Positions 53,068 through 62,476 of a stretch of 64,000 bases of DNA are shown piece by piece. This DNA comes from Pseudoalteromonas fuliginea. Its GTDB lineage: Bacteria > Pseudomonadota > Gammaproteobacteria > Enterobacterales > Alteromonadaceae. Position 1 is the stretch's first letter, and each line of letters begins with the position of its first letter. Location of the stretch: the NCBI RefSeq assembly GCF_000690055.1, contig NZ_JJNZ01000009.1, positions 1 through 64,000 of the forward strand, read 5' to 3'. The notes under the pieces are model-generated. The model was not told the DNA's origin. It did not search any database and was given only the letters and a program-made list of their open reading frames with translations. Made by a program: the position numbers and the translations under genes.

Positions 53068-54990
53068 TTATTGCGATTTTCTAACCCGTAAATACCACTC
53101 AGAAAGCAAGCGAACTTGTTTTTGTGTATAGCCTTTTTCGACCATACGGTTCACAAAGTCTTCGTGCTTTTGCTGATCCTCTGCAGACGTTTTAGTATTA
53201 AACGAAATAACAGGGAGTAAATCTTCGGTATTAGAGAACATTTTTTTCTCAATCACCGTGCGTAGTTTTTCGTAGCTTGTCCATAGTGGGTTTTTACCGT
53301 TGTTGTGTGCACGGGCACGCAGTACAAAGTTCACTATTTCATTACGAAAATCTTTAGGATTAGAAATACCCGCTGGCTTTTCTATTTTTTCAAGTTCAGC
53401 GTTTAGCGCTGCGCGGTCAAATAGCTGTCCTGTATCGGGGTCGCGATATTCTTGGTCTTGTATCCAAAAATCTGCATAAATAACATAACGGTCAAAAATA
53501 TTTTGTCCGTATTCCGAGTACGATTCTAGATAAGCGGTTTGCAGTTCTTTACCTATAAACTCGACATATTGTGGAATTAAATAGCCTTTTAAAAAGCTTA
53601 AATAACGCTCTTCTATTTCACTTGAAAATTGCTCGCGCTCTATCTGTTGCTCAAGCACATAGAACAAATGCACCGGATTTGCAGCAACCTCAGTGGTATC
53701 AAAGTTAAACACACGGGACAAAATTTTAAACGCAAAGCGGGTAGAGAGCCCCGTCATACCTTCATCAACCCCTGCGTAATCACGATACTCTTGATACGAT
53801 TTTGCTTTAGGGTCGGTATCTTTTAGAGTTTCGCCATCATATACCCGCATTTTAGAATAGATACTTGAATTTTCTGGCTCTTTTAAACGTGATAGCGTCG
53901 TAAATTGCGCCAATGTTTTAAGTGTACCCGGTGCACATGGCGCGTTGTATAGCTCGCTGTGCTCAAGTAATTTGTCGTAAATTTTAATTTCTTCAGTTAC
54001 ACGTAAGCAATAAGGGACTTTTACAATATAAACACGGTCTAAAAATGCTTCGTTGTTTTTATTGTTTTTAAAGGTTTGCCACTCAGACTCATTCGAGTGA
54101 GCGAGGATCATGCCATTAAAGGGCAGGGCACTAATGCCTTCTGTGCCGTTATAGTTACCTTCTTGGGTTGCGGTAAGTAAAGGATGCAGCACTTTAATAG
54201 GCGCTTTAAACATTTCTACAAATTCCATCAGCCCTTGGTTAGCTAAACATAAAGAGCCAGAGTAGGCGTATGCATCAGGATCGTTTTGGGCAAAGTGCTC
54301 AAGCTGGCGAATATCGACCTTACCAACCAGTGCTGAAATATCTTGGTTGTTTTCATCTCCTGGTTCGGTTTTGGCAATGCCTATTTGGTTTAAAATAGAA
54401 GGGTAGCGTTTAACCACTCTAAACTGGCTAATATCACCATTGAACTCTTTTAAGCGTTTGCCTGCCCAAGGCGACATAATGGTTTTTAAGTAGCGCGGTT
54501 TAATACCGTACTCTTTGCTGAGTACGTCTGCATCTTCGATAGGATCAAACAAGGAGAGGGGGTGGTCGTTTACAGGAGACCCTTTAATTGAATAAATAGG
54601 CACTTGTTGCATTAAATACTTTAGTTTTTCAGCAATGGATGATTTACCCCCACCTACAGGCCCGAGTAAATAAAGCACTTGTTTGCATTCTTCTAGCCCC
54701 TGAGCCGCATGTTTTAAATAAGAGACTATTTGCTCAATGGCGTCTTCCATACCATAAAAATCAGCAAAGGCAGGGTAGCGCGCAACCACTCTATTAGAAA
54801 ATAACCGACTTAGTCGTGCATCCGTTGCGGTATCTACCATGTGTGGTTCGCCAATTGCCATGAGTAGGCGTTCTGGTGCGCTGGCGTAGGCAGACTTATC
54901 GGTTTTACAAATCTCAAGAAATTCAGCGATACTGTATTCTTCTTCCTGTGCCGCTTCGTATCGTGCTTGGTAATGCTCAAAAATCGTCAT
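53068..54990 (-). CDS. prkA: PrkA-family serine protein kinase (YeaG)
   Basis: A 640-residue PrkA/YeaG protein. The AAA+ part has Walker A GPVGGGKS at 110-117 and long conserved stretches such as NQGLMEFVEMFKAPIKVLHPLLTATQEGNYNG and MILAHSNESEW. The C-terminal part resembles a kinase-like domain. YeaG is implicated in nitrogen starvation and stationary-phase adaptation in E. coli. GGAGGTTATT precedes the ATG. It is first of the prkA-yeaH-spoVR-usp unit. No sigma-54 or sigma-S promoter was identified with confidence upstream. Confidence 0.95.
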   Translation of the reverse strand: MTIFEHYQARYEAAQEEEYSIAEFLEICKTDKSAYASAPERLLMAIGEPHMVDTATDARLSRLFSNRVVARYPAFADFYGMEDAIEQIVSYLKHAAQGLEECKQVLYLLGPVGGGKSSIAEKLKYLMQQVPIYSIKGSPVNDHPLSLFDPIEDADVLSKEYGIKPRYLKTIMSPWAGKRLKEFNGDISQFRVVKRYPSILNQIGIAKTEPGDENNQDISALVGKVDIRQLEHFAQNDPDAYAYSGSLCLANQGLMEFVEMFKAPIKVLHPLLTATQEGNYNGTEGISALPFNGMILAHSNESEWQTFKNNKNNEAFLDRVYIVKVPYCLRVTEEIKIYDKLLEHSELYNAPCAPGTLKTLAQFTTLSRLKEPENSSIYSKMRVYDGETLKDTDPKAKSYQEYRDYAGVDEGMTGLSTRFAFKILSRVFNFDTTEVAANPVHLFYVLEQQIEREQFSSEIEERYLSFLKGYLIPQYVEFIGKELQTAYLESYSEYGQNIFDRYVIYADFWIQDQEYRDPDTGQLFDRAALNAELEKIEKPAGISNPKDFRNEIVNFVLRARAHNNGKNPLWTSYEKLRTVIEKKMFSNTEDLLPVISFNTKTSAEDQQKHEDFVNRMVEKGYTQKQVRLLSEWYLRVRKSQ

Positions 54991-55154
54991 AATAACCTCC
55001 GAAACCCGCTGTAAAAAGGTGCTTACCTTTTAAAGTCTAGTCACGAATTGGTATTTTTGTGCAATAAAATTAAAAATTTAAGTGAAAAAAGATCATGTTG
55101 AACTAATGAACACAACAACACGTATAAACGAAAAAGTAAAAGAATAACATACAA

Positions 55155-55178
55155 AAAAAGACGCCTAAGCGTCTTTTT
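55155..55178 (-). terminator. Terminator of sodB
   Basis: AAAAAGACGC-ctaa-GCGTCTTTTT is a perfect 10-bp stem with T-tracts usable in both directions. On the minus strand it ends sodB. Confidence 0.9.
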
Positions 55179-55200
55179 AAAATTAGCGTTTAAAGGCTAA

Positions 55201-55782
55201 TTAAGCGAAGTTAGCGTTCGCGAATTCCCAGTTAACAAGCGACCAAAAACCTTTAAGGTAATCTGGACGAACGTTACGGTAATCAATGTAGTAAGCGTGT
55301 TCCCATAAATCCACAGTAAGGATTGCAGTAACGCCATCATCAGTTAATGGTGTAGCAGCGTTAGATGTATTAACGATGTCTAGTGAACCATCAGCAAGCT
55401 TAACTAACCACGTCCAGCTTGAACCAAAGTTATTTACTGCTTTATCGTTTAATGCCGCTTTAAACGCATCAAAAGAACCCCATTTAGCGTTGATTGCATC
55501 AGCAACTGCGCCAGTAGGCTCGCCGCCGCCGTTTGGAGATAAGCTGTTCCAGTAAAAAGTATGGTTCCAGATTTGTGCTGCGTTGTTAAATACGCCGCCT
55601 TCTGATGAACATACGATCTCTTCTAGAGATTTGTTTTCAAACTCAGTACCAGGAATTAAACCATTAAGCTTAACCACATAAGTGTTGTGGTGTTTGCCAT
55701 GGTGAAACTCTAGTGTTTCTTTTGAAATATGTGGCTCAAGTGCGTCGATTGCATATGGTAGTGACGGTAGTTCAAATGCCAT
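55201..55782 (-). CDS. sodB: Iron superoxide dismutase
   Basis: A 193-residue SOD converting superoxide to oxygen and peroxide. The metal ligands are H27 ([11 protein letters not shown]), H74 (WNHTFYW), D158 and H162 ([13 protein letters not shown]). Q70 in [13 protein letters not shown] is at the position that marks the Fe rather than the Mn type. It begins [20 protein letters not shown], typical of SodB. No signal peptide, so it is cytoplasmic. GGAGAT precedes the ATG. It is divergent from grxD across 266 bp with an IscR-like palindrome. Confidence 0.97.
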   Translation of the reverse strand: MAFELPSLPYAIDALEPHISKETLEFHHGKHHNTYVVKLNGLIPGTEFENKSLEEIVCSSEGGVFNNAAQIWNHTFYWNSLSPNGGGEPTGAVADAINAKWGSFDAFKAALNDKAVNNFGSSWTWLVKLADGSLDIVNTSNAATPLTDDGVTAILTVDLWEHAYYIDYRNVRPDYLKGFWSLVNWEFANANFA

Positions 55783-55887
55783 TTTTTTATCTCCATCTTC
55801 TTTGGTTGATAGTCCATTTGGTAATACGTAATGCCTGTTGAAACAGACCAGTTACCTATACCAAGCGGTAATATAGTGTTACTATAA

Positions 55888-55911
55888 TTGTTGAGTATTT
55901 TACTCAAGTTT
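55888..55911. promoter_or_regulatory. Candidate IscR-type operator between sodB and grxD
   Basis: TTGAGTA-ttt-TACTCAA (55891-55907) is a perfect 7-bp inverted repeat. Read on the minus strand as ACTTGAGTAAAATACTCAAC it resembles the type 1 IscR site. A TATAAT at 55883-55888 overlaps its edge. Both flanking genes (iron SOD and a monothiol glutaredoxin) suit Fe-S-linked control. Confidence 0.4.
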
Positions 55912-56048
55912 AAGCAAACAGCAATGCTATTGCGAAAGACTATTTCAATTGCGGCTTTATTTGCCCATTTTAAGTTATATATTTGTGGTCACGATGAGTT
56001 ATTTTCAAGACCAAAATATATTTAGCTATCGTTACTTTGAGGTTGTAG

Positions 56049-56387
56049 ATGGAAACCATTGATAAAATTAAACAGCAAATTTCAGAAAACCCAATAATCC
56101 TTTTCATGAAAGGGTCACCAAAATTACCAAATTGTGGTTTTTCTTCACAAGCATCGCAAGCGTTAATGTCATGTGGTGAACCATTTGCATACGTTGATAT
56201 TTTACTTAATCCAGACATTCGTGCTGAGCTTCCAGCATATGCTAATTGGCCAACATTCCCACAACTTTGGGTAGATGGTGAATTAGTTGGTGGTTGTGAC
56301 ATTATTATCGAAATGTTTCAACGCGGTGAATTACAGCCGTTAATTACAGAAACTGCTGCTAAATACAAAGAAGCTGACGCAGAGTAA
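56049..56387 (+). CDS. grxD: Monothiol glutaredoxin Grx4 (CGFS type)
   Basis: A 112-residue monothiol glutaredoxin. The active site is C29-G-F-S (LPNCGFSSQASQ) with the upstream K21 (FMKGSPK), and the glutathione site is TFPQLWVDGELVGGCDII. CGFS glutaredoxins bind a [2Fe-2S] cluster as dimers and carry clusters to targets or to BolA. The length is typical. It is divergent from sodB and ends at a clear terminator. Confidence 0.96.
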   Translation: METIDKIKQQISENPIILFMKGSPKLPNCGFSSQASQALMSCGEPFAYVDILLNPDIRAELPAYANWPTFPQLWVDGELVGGCDIIIEMFQRGELQPLITETAAKYKEADAE

Positions 56388-56398
56388 TTTATTACTCA

Positions 56399-56417
56399 AC
56401 CTGAACTCAGGTTATTA
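56399..56417. repeat. Minimal family-B-like palindrome
   Basis: AACCTGAACTCAGGTT follows the grxD stop. It shares the CCTGAACT word of the family-B ends but is too short to class with confidence. Confidence 0.35.
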
Positions 56418-56431
56418 AGCTCTTTAAACAC

Positions 56432-56463
56432 AAAGCCACTTTAAAAGTGGCTTTGTTGTTTTT
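56432..56463 (+). terminator. Terminator of grxD
   Basis: The stem AAAGCCACTT/AAGTGGCTTT (56432-56441 and 56445-56454) is followed by GTTGTTTTT. It also separates grxD from the convergent kinase gene. Confidence 0.85.
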
Positions 56464-56476
56464 AATTTGTGTGAAT

Positions 56477-57790
56477 TTATGAATAAGGAAGGCTCACTTG
56501 CACGTTTAAGCCGCCCTCTATTTTGTTATGTAAACTTATATGCCCTTGGTGTGCTTCTGCGATTTCTCTGCATAAGGCTAACCCCAAACCACTCCCCGTA
56601 CTTTTTGTAGAATAAAAGGGCACTAAAGCATTTGCCATTACTTGCTCGCTCATTCCTTTGCCGCAGTCGCTTACATTTATAACACATGCTTGGGGTACAA
56701 ACTCGACCTGAATATGTATTTCATTTGAGTTGGAGCCTGACTCGTGTGAATTTTTTAATAGGTTTATCAGCAGCTGCTCGAGTTGTGTTTGATCAGCTTG
56801 TAATTCATTGTGTGAATTTTTTATTTCGTAGCTAAATTGCCAATGATTTTTTAAATTATTGAGTGTGTTTTGCCAGTTAACCCGCGTTTTTTGTGGCTGA
56901 GGTAGCTTAGCAAACTTGCCATAGCCTTGTACAAATTCAGCTAAATGACTAATTCGCTCATCAATAGTTGCAAATACACGGGCAAGGCGAGGCTCATCAA
57001 CTTTATTTGCGAGCAATTGTGCGCTGTGTAGCATGGATGACATAGGGCCGAGTGAATTATTTAATTCGTGGCTAATAATGCGTATTACTTTTTTCCACAC
57101 TGCAACTTCTTGGCGACTAAGTTCACGGGTTAACTGTTTAAATATATATAAATGATGCTTTTGATTATTAAGTAAAAACTCCCCAGTGGCTAAATGCCAA
57201 GTTTGTGAGTCTTGATTCTCTATTTCTATATTAAAGAGGCCATCAATACCGTGCTCTATAGCTGCTACTAATTGCAGAGGCGAATTTTCGAGTAACTTGC
57301 TTAGTTGCATACCTTCAAGGCGAGATGCGCTATTAAATAAGCTACGGCTAATTAAATTACTAAATACCACCGTATTATTATCATTGACCAGCAGTAGCGC
57401 TTGCGGCGAGCTTTGCAATACTTTATCAAGCATTAACTCGCGCTGGTAAATCCATTGTTTTTCTTGGCGAAGCTGTTTTGCGGTTTGATTATAAAGTTGG
57501 CATAGCTTTCCAAGTTCATCATTACTTTTATACGCAAGCAAACTGGAGAGCTCACCATCTTTAAAATTAAGTAATCCGGTTTCGAGCGATTGCATGCCAA
57601 GCTTTATTGGCTTGGTGATGGCTCTTGAAAGCAAGGTGCTAAATGTAAGCGTTAGTAATATTAAAAGCAGGGTGTAATACATATCAAAGCCACTTAGCGC
57701 GGCAATAATAACAACAGGCAGCGCGCTACAAAGCCCGCAAATTAATACAATCTTTTGGCTTAGGGTAAAGTTGCTAATAATGTTTGGCAT
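56477..57790 (-). CDS. NtrY-like sensor histidine kinase
   Basis: A 437-residue membrane kinase. Two transmembrane helices (about 11-31 and 36-56) with almost no periplasmic loop are followed by a HAMP-like segment, a PAS domain (about 120-220), the HisKA region with phosphoacceptor H241 (ISHELNNSLGPM) and an ATPase domain with N-, G1- and G2-box motifs (LKNSHESG, DCGKGMSE, STGSGLGLALCREI). The missing sensory loop suggests it senses within the membrane or through the transporter. It is translationally coupled to the preceding regulator (TAATG overlap at 57790), its likely partner. Confidence 0.93.
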   Translation of the reverse strand: MPNIISNFTLSQKIVLICGLCSALPVVIIAALSGFDMYYTLLLILLTLTFSTLLSRAITKPIKLGMQSLETGLLNFKDGELSSLLAYKSNDELGKLCQLYNQTAKQLRQEKQWIYQRELMLDKVLQSSPQALLLVNDNNTVVFSNLISRSLFNSASRLEGMQLSKLLENSPLQLVAAIEHGIDGLFNIEIENQDSQTWHLATGEFLLNNQKHHLYIFKQLTRELSRQEVAVWKKVIRIISHELNNSLGPMSSMLHSAQLLANKVDEPRLARVFATIDERISHLAEFVQGYGKFAKLPQPQKTRVNWQNTLNNLKNHWQFSYEIKNSHNELQADQTQLEQLLINLLKNSHESGSNSNEIHIQVEFVPQACVINVSDCGKGMSEQVMANALVPFYSTKSTGSGLGLALCREIAEAHQGHISLHNKIEGGLNVQVSLPYS

Positions 57791-59115
57791 TAATAATCAA
57801 TACCCATTTTTTGTAACCGCCTGTAAAGTGCTTGTCGGCTTAAACCAAATTCACGGGCCACTTTGGCTATAACACCTTGATGAGTGCGCATTGCGTGTTC
57901 TATTTCCTGTTTGGTCGGCTCTGCTTTTTGTTGGGAAGAGACCGGTGACGAAAGAGCAAAGTCATCGACTGTAAGCGCACCTGTAGGTTTTAGTACCGCT
58001 ACACGCTTACAAGCGTTTTCTAGCTCTCGAACGTTACCTGGCCATTTGTAGTGTTGAAGTGCTTGCTCTGTGTTTATAGTCAACTCTCGGTGAGGTAAAA
58101 AGTGGCTAATAAGCGCTAAAACATCATCTTGTCTTTCGCACAGGGCAGGCACATTGAGCTCAATTACGTTAAGGCGATAATATAAGTCTTCCCTAAATCG
58201 ACCTTGTTCAATTGCTTGTAGTAAGTTTTCGTTAGTGGCCGATATAACGCGCACATTTACTTTTCGTGTTTGCGTTGAGCCTAAACGTTCAAACTCGCCG
58301 GTTTGTAGTACGCGTAGTAATTTTATTTGTCCTGAAAGTGGTAAATTACCAATTTCATCTAAAAATAACGTACCGCCATCAGCTGCTTCAAATCGACCAA
58401 TACGTTGTTTAGTTATCCCCGTGTATGCGCCAGCTTCAGCGCCAAAAAGTTCGGCCTCTATAAGTTCTTGCGGTAATGCACCTGCGTTTACCTTAATAAA
58501 AGGTTGCGATACAAGTGGGGAGTTTTTTTGAATAATATGCGCAATACACTCTTTGCCACTCCCATTAGGGCCTGTAATTAATGCAGATATATCAGATTTA
58601 GCCACTTGTAGCGCCATAGTAACCAGTCGTTCCATCGCAGTACTTTTAAATATTAGCCCAGCAAGGTCTGCATTTTTAAATGTACCTTCACGTTCTTGTT
58701 GATGGCGATTATGTGTCGCCACTATTTTTTTAGCACTGCCTAGCTCTATTAAGTTACCGATACAAACTAGTAGTTTTGCATCATCCCAGGGTTTTGGTAA
58801 GTAATCAGCAGCACCTGCTTTTACAAGCTCAATGGCGGTGGCAAGTTCGGTCCAGGCTGTAATAAGTATAATAGGTGAGTGTGGGTTTATTTCTCGTAGT
58901 TCATAAAACAACGCTTTACCTTCTTCGCCAGAGGTCGTGTCACTGGTAAAGTTCATGTCTTGAATTACAAGCTCAATGCGTTGATAGCGAACTATTTGCA
59001 GAGCATCAAACGGATTTGTTGCAGTGACTACCGAAAAGTCGTGGATCTCGAGCAACAATGAAAGTGCGTCGAGTACTGCTTGGTTATCATCAACAATGAG
59101 TATTTTATGAGTCAT
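57790..59115 (-). CDS. NtrC-family response regulator with altered GAFTGA loop
   Basis: A 441-residue enhancer-binding protein. The receiver domain has D9, D10 and phosphoacceptor D53 (LVIQDMNF). The AAA+ domain has Walker A GPNGSGKE (182-189), Walker B LFLDEIG (250-256) and the sigma-54 contact loop at 229-234 reading GAYTGI instead of GAFTGA. A Fis-type HTH closes the protein (GVIAKVAREFGLSRQALYRRLQ). The A-to-I change at the end of the loop is unusual, because this loop contacts sigma-54. It probably acts on the palindromes at 63937-63970 upstream of the operon. Confidence 0.93.
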   Translation of the reverse strand: MTHKILIVDDNQAVLDALSLLLEIHDFSVVTATNPFDALQIVRYQRIELVIQDMNFTSDTTSGEEGKALFYELREINPHSPIILITAWTELATAIELVKAGAADYLPKPWDDAKLLVCIGNLIELGSAKKIVATHNRHQQEREGTFKNADLAGLIFKSTAMERLVTMALQVAKSDISALITGPNGSGKECIAHIIQKNSPLVSQPFIKVNAGALPQELIEAELFGAEAGAYTGITKQRIGRFEAADGGTLFLDEIGNLPLSGQIKLLRVLQTGEFERLGSTQTRKVNVRVISATNENLLQAIEQGRFREDLYYRLNVIELNVPALCERQDDVLALISHFLPHRELTINTEQALQHYKWPGNVRELENACKRVAVLKPTGALTVDDFALSSPVSSQQKAEPTKQEIEHAMRTHQGVIAKVAREFGLSRQALYRRLQKMGIDY

Positions 59116-59186
59116 AGGTTATTTTTATAATTTTTTGATGGCTACACTGCCTTACTAAGCAGTGTAGCATAGTGATTTAAATATAA

Positions 59187-60395
59187 TTAAATAGTGCGAG
59201 TTGCGATACTGGGCGAAATATTGGCAGCGCGTTTAGCTGGCGCTAATACTGCAAGTAAACTCATTAATAATACGGCAATGGCGGTAACGGCTATATAACT
59301 TGGCGGTAGTGCGGCTACAGAAAAATACTGCATTAACATTTTCCCAAGTAGTATTGCTGTTACTACACCTAAGGCTAAACCTAGGCTACAAATTAATGCA
59401 TTTTCTACTAAAAAGTAGCTAACAATAGCTGACTTTCTTGCGCCAAGTGCTCTGCGTGTACCAATTTGCTTAGTACGTTTGCTAATATTAAATAAGGTTA
59501 AGCCAAAAATACCGAGAGCGGTTATAAGCACTAAAATAGTGATTAATACTATGAGCATGCGCATCATAAGGCGATCTTGAGCGGTGTACTCATTTTTTAG
59601 TTCATCAAGCCCTTTAATGTTATTAATAACGCGCTTACTGTAATTTGCAAGCATGGCATTTTCTATTTCTTTCATTACAGTTGCTCGCTGACCTGGCTCT
59701 GTACGAACGGCAACTTGTGTATAACTTTCTGCTTTAATATAAGGAATAAACGCAAAATTATCGGGTTTACTGTCTTTGAGCCACGGGCCTTTCATTTTTC
59801 CGATCACGCCAATAACTTTAAGTGGTAGGTCACCAAAATAAACTATTTTCCCTAAACCATCTCCATCAGGATAGAGCTCATCAAGTAGGGCTTTAGTGAC
59901 TATAGTGACGTTGGTGCGCTTTTGTGTAATTTCGTTTGTAACGAGCACTTCATCTTCGGTAAAGTTTCGCCCTGCAATTAAGTTAACGCCGTAGGTATTA
60001 ATAGCATGATCGTCTATAAAAATATAAGCGGCCCTGACACTTAGGCCTTCTTGTGGGGCAGGTTTTAAATTAAAGCTCGAAGCGCTGCCACTCCCTGATA
60101 GTGGAATACTACTGCTTAATGCGGCATCGACCACGCCTGGCATTTTTCTAAGCATGCTTTCATCAAGCTCAAACTGCTGACTTAAGTTAATATCAGTACC
60201 AAAGGTCATTACATTAAACTTAAATATATCTTGTTCAGGGTAGCCCGTTTCTTGGTTTAAATAACTAATTCTATCTTGAATGATAAATGCAGCATTACTG
60301 ACTATGGCTGTGGTAATTGCAATTTGAATTAGCAGTAATACAGCGCCCACCTTTGAGCGGCATAAGGCGTTAAATATAGGTTTTATTTCTAACAT
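59187..60395 (-). CDS. ABC transporter permease (MacB/FtsX type), second
   Basis: A 402-residue inner-membrane protein: TM1 near residues 18-40, a MacB-type periplasmic domain, then an FtsX domain with three C-terminal TM helices around 280-400 (LMMRMLIVLITILVLITALGIFGL). The signature KRTKQIGTRRALGARKSAIV marks the mechanotransmission type of permease. With the ATPase and the other permease it should form a heterodimeric export or mechanical ABC complex. The gene starts 11 bp after the previous permease. Confidence 0.9.
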   Translation of the reverse strand: MLEIKPIFNALCRSKVGAVLLLIQIAITTAIVSNAAFIIQDRISYLNQETGYPEQDIFKFNVMTFGTDINLSQQFELDESMLRKMPGVVDAALSSSIPLSGSGSASSFNLKPAPQEGLSVRAAYIFIDDHAINTYGVNLIAGRNFTEDEVLVTNEITQKRTNVTIVTKALLDELYPDGDGLGKIVYFGDLPLKVIGVIGKMKGPWLKDSKPDNFAFIPYIKAESYTQVAVRTEPGQRATVMKEIENAMLANYSKRVINNIKGLDELKNEYTAQDRLMMRMLIVLITILVLITALGIFGLTLFNISKRTKQIGTRRALGARKSAIVSYFLVENALICSLGLALGVVTAILLGKMLMQYFSVAALPPSYIAVTAIAVLLMSLLAVLAPAKRAANISPSIATRTI

Positions 60396-60406
60396 TGTGA
60401 CATTCC

Positions 60407-61720
60407 TTATTGGCTCTTAAGATAAATAGCAGGGTTGGTTTTACACACTAGCCAAGCAGGGTACAAACCAGCCAAAATGCAGGTTGTAATTGCAATCAAT
60501 GGGGCGCTCAATAGCATGGTTAAATCCATTGTCGCTAAATTTTCATAGTAGTCATAGCTTTGCCCTACGCCCATTAAGCCAAGTTGTGCTAGTACAATTC
60601 CTAGCATGCCACCTATAAAGCCAAGCATGGCGACCTCAACTAAGTGCTGTAAAAATATTTGCCTTTTACTCGCACCTAATGCGCGTCTTACACCTACTTC
60701 TGGCGCTCTGCGTAAAAACTTGGCTAAAAGTAAACCTAAAATATTGGCTAAGCAGACACCTAAAAACATAAAGCTCAGGCCCACTAAAATTTTATTGTCT
60801 TCGGTGACGACGTTATTGTATTGCATCCATTGGTTTACATCGCGAAGTTTATACTCAAGTTCTTTACGATTAAATCGCCCACGTTTTTGTTGTTCCTGCA
60901 TATAGGCTAATAAGTAATTTTGATAGGCTTGTTTTTGTTCAAGCGTATTTAGCTCTGCCCAAAACTGGATCCATACTTGCTCAGATTGCAGTTTATCTGC
61001 AAAGGTTGGTGTGTTTTCGTGCTTCCATCCATTGCTATTGCCCCAACTTACGAGCTCTTTTGCCTTTATTAAGCTAAAGGGCATAAATAACTCTTCTACT
61101 TGATTAAATGCACCGTTATTTAAATCATAATATTTAATATTGAGAGGCCAATGGTTAATAACACCAGCTACTTGGTAGCTTGCATCATCTAAGTAAATCA
61201 GTTCTCCGACAGAGTTTTTTCCTGCAAATAGTTTATCGTTTATCTCTTGGGTAATAACAACCACAGGTGCAGCTGAGTTTTCTTGCTCTTTGCTCCAAGC
61301 CCCACCGTACAAAAATGACAAATCAAACATGCTAAAAAAGTCAGGCGTTGTCATCCGTGCACTGCCAATAAAGGGTTTTATTTTATCTGAATCTAAATAA
61401 ACTGAAAAGCCGGTACGCATCATAGCCACTTTTTTCTCTGACGTGGGCGCGTTTAATAAGTTCTCAGCATCTTGATAGGTCAGTTGCAGTGGCATGTTAT
61501 CTTCTGTCCACCACGTACTACCATCGTCCATTGTTTGTAATTGCACACTGTAAAGTTGGCTGCTTTTTTCTGGGATAGGATCGGCCGACATCATATGATA
61601 AACACTAAGGCTGGTCATTGTTATGCCTATACCTATCGCAATGGCAAGTACCATTAAAAAGCTAACCAGTGGGGTGCGCTTGAAGCTGCGCCAACTTAAA
61701 TCTAAATAATGAATAAACAT
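60407..61720 (-). CDS. ABC transporter permease (MacB/FtsX type), first
   Basis: A 437-residue paralogue of the next permease: TM1 near 16-38, a large periplasmic MacB core domain, then an FtsX domain with three TM helices and the signature RRAPEVGVRRALGASKRQIFLQHL. The two permeases differ in sequence and in the size of their extracytoplasmic domain, so they most likely pair as a heterodimer. The ATP-binding gene ends 3 bp upstream, so all three are cotranscribed and probably form one transporter. Confidence 0.9.
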   Translation of the reverse strand: MFIHYLDLSWRSFKRTPLVSFLMVLAIAIGIGITMTSLSVYHMMSADPIPEKSSQLYSVQLQTMDDGSTWWTEDNMPLQLTYQDAENLLNAPTSEKKVAMMRTGFSVYLDSDKIKPFIGSARMTTPDFFSMFDLSFLYGGAWSKEQENSAAPVVVITQEINDKLFAGKNSVGELIYLDDASYQVAGVINHWPLNIKYYDLNNGAFNQVEELFMPFSLIKAKELVSWGNSNGWKHENTPTFADKLQSEQVWIQFWAELNTLEQKQAYQNYLLAYMQEQQKRGRFNRKELEYKLRDVNQWMQYNNVVTEDNKILVGLSFMFLGVCLANILGLLLAKFLRRAPEVGVRRALGASKRQIFLQHLVEVAMLGFIGGMLGIVLAQLGLMGVGQSYDYYENLATMDLTMLLSAPLIAITTCILAGLYPAWLVCKTNPAIYLKSQ

Positions 61721-61723
61721 TAG

Positions 61724-62434
61724 TTAAACCCCCGATGCTGTTTTTATAGTTTGCGCGCCCTGATAAAGCGTAAAGTCGGCAAGCTGCCCATCAACTACTT
61801 GAATATTACGCGGAGCACGGCGGGCTAATTCGCTATCATGCGTTACCATTACAATAGTGGCACCGTCGCGATTGATTTGTTCAAGTAACTCCATAACTTG
61901 GCGAGCCATTAAGCTGTCAAGGTTACCTGTTGGCTCATCGGCTAGTAAAAAACGAGGTTCACCAGCAAGCGCACGGGCTATTGCCACACGTTGTTGCTGG
62001 CCACCAGAGAGTTGTTGAGGTAAGTGTTTAGCGCGAGATGCTAAACCAACTTGTTCAAGGCATTGCTCAATTCGACGTTTTCGCTCATTTGCTTTAATCC
62101 CTCTATAGCGAAGAGGAACTTCTATGTTTTCATATAAATTTAAATCAGGGATTAAATTAAAGCCTTGGAATATAAAGCCAATTTTTTGATTACGTAAATC
62201 AGCACGTTGGTTGTCGTTTAAGCTGCCAACATTAACACCATCCAACAGGTACTCACCTTCGTTAAAAGGCTCGAGCATACCTGCAATATTTAAAAAGGTT
62301 GTTTTTCCTGAGCCGCTAGGACCGGTAACAGCAATAAATTCGCCTTCGTTTACTTGCAGGTTAAAGTCTCGAAGTGCATGGGTTTGTACCATTTCTGTTT
62401 GATATACTTTACTTACATTGTTCATTTGTAACAT
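61724..62434 (-). CDS. ABC transporter ATP-binding protein (LolD/MacB type)
   Basis: A 236-residue ATPase of the LolD/MacB/FtsE family. Walker A is GPSGSGKTT (38-46), the signature LSGGQQQRVAIARAL begins at 142, and Walker B is FLLADEPTGNLD (162-173). Standard length. An AGGAA lies about six bases before the ATG. It energises the paired permeases encoded downstream. There is no regulatory extension. Confidence 0.95.
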   Translation of the reverse strand: MLQMNNVSKVYQTEMVQTHALRDFNLQVNEGEFIAVTGPSGSGKTTFLNIAGMLEPFNEGEYLLDGVNVGSLNDNQRADLRNQKIGFIFQGFNLIPDLNLYENIEVPLRYRGIKANERKRRIEQCLEQVGLASRAKHLPQQLSGGQQQRVAIARALAGEPRFLLADEPTGNLDSLMARQVMELLEQINRDGATIVMVTHDSELARRAPRNIQVVDGQLADFTLYQGAQTIKTASGV

Positions 62435-62476
62435 GGGTGTTCCTAATTATTTTTAGCGTTGGTTGAGAACGTCTGT

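Noticed and set aside
55041..55060. AATTGGTAT near 55046-55054 considered as another family-A end
   Set aside because: No element interior or second terminus is found next to it.
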